Shown: positions 58,795 to 64,000 of the stretch, piece by piece
Position numbering within the stretch: the stretch's first letter is position 1
Layout: the number at the start of each line of letters is the position of its first letter
NCBI GenBank assembly: GCA_938023085.1
Contig: CALHDP010000129.1
Coordinates: 50,102-114,101, forward strand
DNA: 64,000 nucleotides
Direction of reading: 5' to 3'
Origin: an uncultured Collinsella sp.
GTDB lineage: Bacteria; Actinomycetota; Coriobacteriia; Coriobacteriales; Coriobacteriaceae
Program-made: the position numbers and the translations under genes
Notes under the pieces: model-generated
Seen by the model: the letters and a program-made list of their open reading frames with translations, nothing else
The model's database searches: none
Told to the model about the DNA's origin: nothing

Positions 58795-59411
58795 TTCGCG
58801 TCCTTATCGTCGAAGACCAAGCTATCTTGCGCGAGAGCCTGGCGCGCTCCGTTGGCGACCAGCCCGATATGACCGTTGTCGCCGCGATTGCCGATGCCTC
58901 CGAGGCCTTGGGTGTCGCGCTCAAGGAGCGCCCGGACATGATACTGATGGACGTGTGCACCGAACACGATTCAAACGGCATCGTGGCGGCGGCGCGCATC
59001 AAGGAGCGGCTGCCCGAGTGTCGCATCATTATCATGACCGGCATGCCCGAGATTACCTTTGTCGATCAGGCCCGCGAGGCGGGCGTCGATAGCTTTGTGT
59101 ACAAGAACGTCGGTATCGACGAGCTGTTCGCCGTGATGCGCTCCACGTTGGCGGGCTACTGCACGTTTCCCAAGCCGCCCGAGAGCATTTTTTCGGGCAC
59201 GGCGGCACTCGACGATGTTGAGCTATCGATTTTGCGCCTTGCCTGCGAGGGCAAGAGCCGCCGCGAGATCGCGGCCGAGCTGTTTATGAGCGAGGGCACC
59301 ATCAAGCGCCGCATTTCGGAGATCCTCAACAAGACCGGCTACGACAACATCATGCGCTTGGCCGTGCGCGCAGTAACGGAGGGCAGCATCGTTCCCAATA
59401 TGGAGCGCTAG
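58791..59411 (+). CDS. LuxR/NarL-family response regulator
   Basis: A 206-residue output protein of the three-gene signalling operon. The receiver has VEDQ (7-10), phospho-acceptor D54 (ILMDVCTEHDSNG), IIMTGMP and YKNVG as the Thr/Lys switch. The HTH domain (about 140-200) reads VELSILRLACEGKSRREIAA then SEGTIKRRISEILNKTGYDN. GGAGAAA precedes the ATG, which overlaps the kinase stop. A terminator follows at 59441. Target genes are not evident in the window. Confidence 0.93.
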   Translation: MIRVLIVEDQAILRESLARSVGDQPDMTVVAAIADASEALGVALKERPDMILMDVCTEHDSNGIVAAARIKERLPECRIIIMTGMPEITFVDQAREAGVDSFVYKNVGIDELFAVMRSTLAGYCTFPKPPESIFSGTAALDDVELSILRLACEGKSRREIAAELFMSEGTIKRRISEILNKTGYDNIMRLAVRAVTEGSIVPNMER

Positions 59412-59440
59412 CGCTCGTTACGCATCGGCACAAAAACGAC

Positions 59441-59469
59441 GGGGCCGCAGGATCAACTCCTGCGGCCCC
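59441..59469 (+). terminator. Terminator after the three-gene signalling operon
   Basis: GGGGCCGCAGGA pairs perfectly with TCCTGCGGCCCC around TCAAC. The weak tail suggests it may serve both converging transcripts. Confidence 0.75.
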
Positions 59470-59522
59470 GCCTGACATGTGCGCGGATGTATCCGCCAAT
59501 CCGCGGCCGTCGATGTCTGCCG

Positions 59523-60365
59523 CTACGCGATGGTTGCGCTGTAGGAGGCGACGTCCTCGTAGGAATCGGTCAGGTAGGCGTCGATGCCGATGGTCGTATT
59601 GACCAGGTCGTCAAGGCTGTCAAGCTCGCCGCTCGAGAACGTGAATTCCTCGGTGGCGCTGGTGCCGGGCATCAGGTTAGCCGAGAACCAGGGTTCCTTC
59701 ATAGTGCCGTTGACGTTGGTCTTGCCGGAAGGAGCGTAGAAGGTCAGGTCCTTGTCGCTCTTGTTGGTGATGTTGACGACAAAGCCGATGTCGCCCCAGT
59801 CGTCCTTGAATTTCTCGGTGATGGTGATGGTGCACAGATCGTCATCGGCGACGGTGACGGCGGGGGAGATTTCGACACTCTGGACGTCGTCGTCTTCGAC
59901 GGCCTCATCGACCTCTTCTTCCTTCTCGGCCGCCTCGCGATCCTTCTTCACCGTGCCGGACAGATCCTTGTCGGACTTGGTGAAGATAAGCTTGTCGCCT
60001 TCCACCTCAAGGACGAGCTTGTCGTCCTTGAGCTTCAGGTCGTGCGACTCATCTTCGGCGGTGATCGTTACGGTGGTGGCGTCCTTGGCTTCCCATTTCA
60101 GGTCGGCGACCTCAAGGAACATATCGAGGACGCCTGTGCCGTCCTCGTCGAGGATCAGGACGCAGTTGAGGCCCCACTCCTTGAGCATATCCATGTACTC
60201 ATCGGTGAGCTCTTCGCCATCCAAGGTTCCACCCGAGTACTGCCAGCTGCCGACGAAGTTAGCCTTGGGGTCTTTGCCGCCGCCGCTGCAGCCCGTCAGG
60301 GCAAAGGCGAGCGCCAGGACGCATGTCAGAAATGCGAGTACGGACTTTTTGAACGTTGTCTTCAT
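59523..60365 (-). CDS. Lipoprotein of unknown function (DUF5067-like end)
   Basis: A 280-residue surface lipoprotein. The signal peptide ends in the lipobox LTGCSG (Cys about 26). A first beta-rich domain (FVGSWQYSGGTLDGEEL, a typical lipocalin-like DUF start) is followed by an acidic hinge (AAEKEEEVDEAVEDDD) and an Ig-like domain (FVVNITNKSDKDLTFYAPSG) of the DUF5067 kind. GGAGGACACC precedes ATG 60365 on the minus strand. It lies about 80 nt after the SPFH gene and may be its last operon member. No ligand can be proposed. Confidence 0.8.
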   Translation of the reverse strand: MKTTFKKSVLAFLTCVLALAFALTGCSGGGKDPKANFVGSWQYSGGTLDGEELTDEYMDMLKEWGLNCVLILDEDGTGVLDMFLEVADLKWEAKDATTVTITAEDESHDLKLKDDKLVLEVEGDKLIFTKSDKDLSGTVKKDREAAEKEEEVDEAVEDDDVQSVEISPAVTVADDDLCTITITEKFKDDWGDIGFVVNITNKSDKDLTFYAPSGKTNVNGTMKEPWFSANLMPGTSATEEFTFSSGELDSLDDLVNTTIGIDAYLTDSYEDVASYSATIA

Positions 60366-60445
60366 GGTGTCCTCCTTCATCGAACGAAACCCATAGAAGC
60401 AAATGCGGGGGTGGCGGATCCCCCGCCAATTACCAGATAGAGGGG

Positions 60446-61078
60446 CTAGGGCCGGGGCGTTCCGCAGTTGCTGCAGAACTTGCCGCCGTTTTCGCTGCCG
60501 CAGTTGGGGCAGAACCACTTTGCCGGTGCCGGGGCGGGTGCGGGACTGCCGCACTCGGAGCAGAACTTGCCGGTGTTGGTGGCGCCGCAGCTGCAAGTCC
60601 ACGTGCCGGCCGCAGGTGCGGCGGCGGGAGCCGGTGCGGGGGCGGGAGCCGGAGCCGGCTGCGGGGCGGCCTGCTGCTGTGCCTGGCCGGCGGCGAACAG
60701 CTGGCTGGCGTTCATGCCGCCCATGCCACCTGCCATGCCCATGCCCATAAAGCCGGCCATTGCGCCGTTGGGGTTAGCGGCCGCCGCGCGCATCGCGTCG
60801 CTCTGGGCGCTGGCGATGTTGGCTGCTGCCATGGTGGGATCGCGCATGACCGCGGCCTTCTGCAGGTCCTTGATCATCTGCTCGTCTTCTTGCGAGGCGG
60901 CGATGGAGTTGACGCCAAAGCTTACGATCTCGACGCCGCGCAGGTCGCGCCAGTCGGCCGAGAGGACCTCGTTGAGCGCGCGGGCGAGCTCGGTGGTGTG
61001 GCCGGGGATGGCACTGTAGCGGATGCCCATCTCCGAGATCTTGGCAAAGGCGGGCTGCAGGGCGGTGAGCAGCTCGGA
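60446..61078 (-). pseudogene. C-terminal part of the SPFH protein, beyond an amber codon
   Basis: This stretch continues the SPFH protein in the same frame directly after the TAG. It opens SELLTALQPAFAKISEMGIR, then has the end of the SPFH domain (LRGVEIVSFGVNSIAASQED), a Gly/Met-rich segment, an Ala/Pro-rich linker and two zinc ribbons (CSCGATNTGKFCSECG and CPNCGSENGGKFCSNCG). A separate start at 61030 has GGAG only one base upstream, so independent translation is doubtful. The sequence is otherwise fully conserved-looking, which argues for a very recent mutation, a sequencing error, or stop readthrough. Confidence 0.75.
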
Positions 61079-61687
61079 CTAAAGCTGGCTGTCGATCTTG
61101 TCGCGCGTATAGCTATCGGTCACGTTGCCGCATACGTTGGTGTAGAACAGCAGCGGGTTGGTGATGCGGTACGAATACTCGCCGTTGCAGCGCACGGAGA
61201 TGTCGACGTCCAGGCCAATGTTGTTATCGACCACGCGGAAGGGCACGGGCGAGGCGGTGCCGTACTTGTTGCCGATGATCTCCTTGGTGTTGATGAAGTA
61301 GACACGCTGGTCCTTGCCCGCGTCGCCGCCAAAGGTAAAGCGGCTGCCGATATTGGCGAAGGTCTCCTTGATGGAATCGCCCAGGTTGCCGCTAAAGACG
61401 CTCGGCTCGCTGCCGGTGTCAAAGACGAACTCACCGGGCTCCAGCGCGACTTCGATGATCTTGCCGTTTTGCACCACGAGCATGCCCTGGCCGTCGTTGA
61501 CGGCGATGACCGAGCCGTTGGAGATGACGTTGTCCTCGCCGCGCGTGTTGGAGCTGCGGCCGCCGGTGCGCTTGCTGCCCTTGCAGGCCAAGACGTCAGC
61601 GGGCATCGATTCGCAGTAGATAAATTCCTTCCACTGGTCGGCCATGACGCCGCCGGCAGCACCCAATCCAGCTTTCAAGAGTCCCAT
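61079..61687 (-). CDS. SPFH-domain protein, N-terminal part (amber-truncated)
   Basis: The first 202 residues of a YdjI/virion-core-like SPFH protein. It has a glycine-rich start (GLLKAGLGAAGGVMADQWKE), FIYCESMPADVLACKG, the SPFH strands GMLVVQNGKIIEVALEPGEF and YFINTKEIIGNKYGTASPVP, and VRCNGEYSYRITNPLLFY. It ends at a TAG (minus strand, 61079-61081) where the sense is DSQL[stop]SELL; an AAG Lys codon would restore the frame. Full-length members are about 400 residues with C-terminal zinc ribbons, so this product would lack them. It sits between a TFIIB-type zinc-ribbon gene and a lipoprotein gene. AAGGAAGATCACC precedes the ATG. Confidence 0.85.
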   Translation of the reverse strand: MGLLKAGLGAAGGVMADQWKEFIYCESMPADVLACKGSKRTGGRSSNTRGEDNVISNGSVIAVNDGQGMLVVQNGKIIEVALEPGEFVFDTGSEPSVFSGNLGDSIKETFANIGSRFTFGGDAGKDQRVYFINTKEIIGNKYGTASPVPFRVVDNNIGLDVDISVRCNGEYSYRITNPLLFYTNVCGNVTDSYTRDKIDSQL

Positions 61688-61735
61688 GGTGATCTTCCTT
61701 TCTCGTCAAAGGCCGGGTGGTATTGGTCAGGATGG

Positions 61736-63058
61736 TTAATCGTCCTTGTCGTCCTTCATGACAACGGTGGTCTCGGTGTGGCTGAAGGTGTCGTGCTTCT
61801 CGGTCAGGTCGAGCTCGCCACAGTAGCAATCGGCGTGGGTGGCCTCGTTGGCCGTCTTGAGCTGGCCCACCAGCAGCACGTCTGCGATGACCACGATGAT
61901 CAGCGGCGCGACGATGTTGATGAGGATGCCCTCGATATCAAAGGTGAGGTAATCCGGATCGAAGGCGTTCTCACCCATGAAGAGGATCTGGGAGAGGACA
62001 AATCCGATCACAAAGAACAGCACCGAGGCGATAGCGAGCTTGGGCTTGGAGCAAGGAAGCTCGCCGACCATACGGCCGGTTTGGCCGTTCATGGCAAACA
62101 GGTAGCTCTTGCCGTTCCACGAGGTGGAAAGCATCCACACGGGGAACAGGGCATAGTCGCTGTCTTCCCAGGTGTAGTCGAGCTGCTTGCTTTCGACCGT
62201 GGCATCGTCATATTCGTCGACGACGGTTTCGCGCAGGGCCGAGATCGTGCTTTCCTCCATGCGGCGTTCGGCGCGCGCCTTGCAGGTTTCGCAGTCCTCG
62301 TCGTAGCGGTTGGCGATGTAGCCGGGCATATACGCGACCGAAAACGGGCGCAGGGCATCGTAGTCAAACGGCTCGATGGCGTCCATGTGGCCGTCGGGCA
62401 TCTTGGACGATCCGTCGACGGGCACGCGCTTAAACGAGATGTTTCCCTTGCGGTAGGCGTCGTAGTGGTCGGTGGTCGTGACGGTGCGGTCGGATTCCTC
62501 GGTCACGGTCTCGTTGGTCGCATCGAAGTACACTTCGCCGTCAACGCGGGCGCCGTAGAGCCAAAACGGCACGTAGACACCTTGGACCTCGTCGATGTGG
62601 TTGCCGGTGACAAAGCTCTTGGGCAGCAAGATCTTGCCCTTGTAGTGTTCCTTGAGTGCGGCTGTGACGTCGTCGCGCCCGAGCTTAAACGGAATTACCA
62701 GGTCGGGCGAGAAGTCGCCAGAGAGCTGGCCGGGCGCCACGGCGGAGTTGCCGCAGTACGGGCAGGTGGTGACGGCGACGGTGCCGTCGGACACGAGCTC
62801 GGCGCCGCACGACGAGCAGATGTAGCCAGCGTTTTGGGCGAGCTCCTGCACCGCGTCGTCGGCGACGGGCTTGGGCGTTGCGGCTGCTGCATCGGCTTTG
62901 GCATCTGCCTTGTCCTGGCGCTCGCGATAGAGGGCCTCGACTTCTTCGACTTCAAAACGAGAATCGCAGTAGTCACAGACGAGCTTTTGCTCGGCACTGG
63001 CAAAATGCAAGGGGCCACCGCAGGCAGGGCACTGATAGTTAACGCTCTCGAAGGCCAT
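61736..63058 (-). CDS. TFIIB-type zinc-ribbon membrane protein
   Basis: A 440-residue protein. An N-terminal zinc ribbon (YQCPACGGPLHFASAEQKLV with CDYC) and a second one (ICSSCGAELVSDGTVAVTTC with PYCG) precede a large beta domain (FKLGRDDVTAALKEHYKGK, GVYVPFWLYGARVDGEVYFD). Two helices follow near the C-terminus (LAIASVLFFVIGFVLSQILF, INIVAPLIIVVIADVLLVG) with a short charged tail. Members are often labelled TFIIB-type zinc ribbon or replication-restart-like from the ribbon alone; no transcription role is implied. GGAAAGGACC precedes the ATG. It is co-oriented with the DUF4428 gene 24 nt upstream and the SPFH gene downstream. Confidence 0.82.
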   Translation of the reverse strand: MAFESVNYQCPACGGPLHFASAEQKLVCDYCDSRFEVEEVEALYRERQDKADAKADAAAATPKPVADDAVQELAQNAGYICSSCGAELVSDGTVAVTTCPYCGNSAVAPGQLSGDFSPDLVIPFKLGRDDVTAALKEHYKGKILLPKSFVTGNHIDEVQGVYVPFWLYGARVDGEVYFDATNETVTEESDRTVTTTDHYDAYRKGNISFKRVPVDGSSKMPDGHMDAIEPFDYDALRPFSVAYMPGYIANRYDEDCETCKARAERRMEESTISALRETVVDEYDDATVESKQLDYTWEDSDYALFPVWMLSTSWNGKSYLFAMNGQTGRMVGELPCSKPKLAIASVLFFVIGFVLSQILFMGENAFDPDYLTFDIEGILINIVAPLIIVVIADVLLVGQLKTANEATHADCYCGELDLTEKHDTFSHTETTVVMKDDKDD

Positions 63059-63082
63059 GATCGGTCCTTTCCGTGCCGGGGG

Positions 63083-63820
63083 CTATGCGCCGATGGCGCC
63101 GCCGCAGTATTCGCAGCGCCCACTGGCATCGGGAATGGTGGTGGCTCCGCAGAAGGGGCAGGTCACCGCGGTCTTGGGAGCCTTGGCGGCCACGACGCTG
63201 TCGCGCGTCTCCTGGCGCAGCTGCACCAGGGCGTCGCGGACCTCGGTTGCCTGGCGCTTGGCCTCGCGGTATTCGATGGAGCCGCGCTGATCGATGGTGG
63301 AGTCGTTCACGCGCAGGTTGATCTCGGTGAAGTACGGCGTGTTGACGTGGATGGTCAGATTAAAGTCGTAATCCAGGTCGTAGCGCGGCGGGTTGTAGCT
63401 CTCGCGCTCGCCGTCCTTGGTCTCGCGATAGATCTCGGTGCGATGCTCGTCGATATCCATATCGCAGCCGAGTACCTGCGAGAACTCGATGATGTCGGGA
63501 TTGGCGTCGCGCCAGCGGCTCTGCGAAGTGATGATCAGCAGGCCCGCGTCCTCATCGAGCATAATATTGGTGCGCCCGGCAGAAAGCGTGCGCGTGGGGT
63601 TGAACGAAGACAGGCGCTCGGCGTTGGCCTCGCGGTAGGCGAGTTGCTCACGGATATCGTCCGCGGTGCTGGAGCGATAGCCGTGAAAGTAGGGGGAGAG
63701 CTTGCCGGCGCACTCTTTGCACAGGTAGCCTTCATTGATTTTTGTCTTACCTAGAAGTCCCAGCTCGGTACCGCAAATCGCGCACTCTTTCTTCTCGAAC
63801 ATCTTGTCAAAGAAGCCCAT
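63083..63820 (-). CDS. DUF4428 zinc-ribbon protein
   Basis: A 245-residue soluble protein. The N-terminal DUF4428-type zinc finger (KKECAICGTELGLLGKTKIN then YLCKECAGKLS) is followed by a helical and beta-rich middle (STADDIREQLAYREANAERL; IMLDEDAGLLIITSQSRWRD) and a C-terminal zinc ribbon (VTCPFCGATTIPDASGRCEY with CGG). It heads the minus-strand group with the TFIIB-ribbon, SPFH and lipoprotein genes, all but the last sharing CxxC ribbons. The function of this set is not known. The ATG has GGGAGGCAGCC upstream. Confidence 0.8.
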   Translation of the reverse strand: MGFFDKMFEKKECAICGTELGLLGKTKINEGYLCKECAGKLSPYFHGYRSSTADDIREQLAYREANAERLSSFNPTRTLSAGRTNIMLDEDAGLLIITSQSRWRDANPDIIEFSQVLGCDMDIDEHRTEIYRETKDGERESYNPPRYDLDYDFNLTIHVNTPYFTEINLRVNDSTIDQRGSIEYREAKRQATEVRDALVQLRQETRDSVVAAKAPKTAVTCPFCGATTIPDASGRCEYCGGAIGA

Positions 63821-64000
63821 GGCTGCCTCCCATCAACAGGTAGCGTGTGTCACTTTTGATGATGGGGGAGTGTGCGATCCTTCGCGATACCCAGACGGCT
63901 CAAGGAGTCTCCACAACTGGGACACATGGCCCATTTTTGACTAGTCGTTGGGTGTTCCTATAGTTTTGTCAACCGTCGGGGTTACTCCCGGTAGGGCACC
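63821..64000 (+). other. Intergenic end of window
   Basis: No gene is visible. GACTAGTCGTTGGG at about 63941-63954 resembles the end of the TTGGGGACA/TTAAACGAC palindromic repeat (32611). The promoter of the minus-strand zinc-ribbon operon should lie here. Confidence 0.4.

Noticed and set aside
60356..63754. Plus-strand open frame of over 1,100 residues opposite the zinc-ribbon operon
   Set aside because: It is low-complexity translation of the complementary strand; all motifs (CxxC ribbons, SPFH, lipobox) are on the minus strand.

Overview
The window looks like a chromosomal segment of a Collinsella-like member of the Coriobacteriia (Actinomycetota). This is inferred from the high GC, dense Shine-Dalgarno-led operons, an Ech-type hydrogenase, an FctA-type sortase-anchored adhesin, a Mg2+-type Nramp relative, and many intergenic palindromes of a kind I associate with this group. 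No species call is possible by eye.

Layout. 1-3374: an ECF vitamin transporter operon (EcfT, a fused double EcfA ATPase, an S component), with the end of an upstream gene at the very edge. 3524-7770: exonuclease III (minus), a sirtuin, a fused dihydropteroate synthase/HPPK and a biotin-ligase-like protein. 7870-9268: an AAA/DUF4143 ATPase bracketed by three copies of a 41-bp palindrome. 9324-13691: type III pantothenate kinase, initiator tRNA-Met, three tandem palindromes, an old-yellow-enzyme/FAD oxidoreductase, an AT-rich patch and a small double-HTH protein. 13975-19652: a five-gene Ech hydrogenase operon in which EchA and EchB are fused. 19740-27234: a very large VWA + FctA-repeat LPXTG adhesin, broken by a one-base deletion and framed by long palindromes in the mirror order A-B-gene-B-A.

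27295-36825: a NarL/LuxR two-component pair (minus) divergent from an ABC-2 exporter, then a MacB/FtsX-type exporter and a methyltransferase. 37084-45487: a DUF362 ferredoxin-like protein, an alpha/beta hydrolase, HlyIII, a CNNM/CBS protein, a stand-alone cyanophycin-synthetase N-domain-like protein, YtxH and PRC-barrel proteins, and a NodB-fold protein that has lost its zinc histidines. 45643-48977: a structured leader, then an MgtE-sensor/CBS membrane protein, then an Nramp-related transporter whose metal site looks like the Mg2+-type NRMT group. 49494-55245: an OatA-like O-acetyltransferase, ribokinase, nucleoside hydrolase, LuxS and a DUF4867 protein. 55415-59411: a three-protein signalling operon (membrane protein, histidine kinase, response regulator). 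59523-63820 (minus): a DUF4428 protein, a TFIIB-type zinc-ribbon membrane protein, an SPFH/zinc-ribbon protein interrupted by an amber codon, and a lipoprotein.

Two genes (adhesin, SPFH) are each broken by one small lesion; these may be real or sequencing errors. The items I rate highest are the palindrome-framed adhesin, the leader/MgtE-sensor/NRMT locus, the palindrome-bracketed ATPase, and an apparent in-frame palindrome insertion in EcfA.
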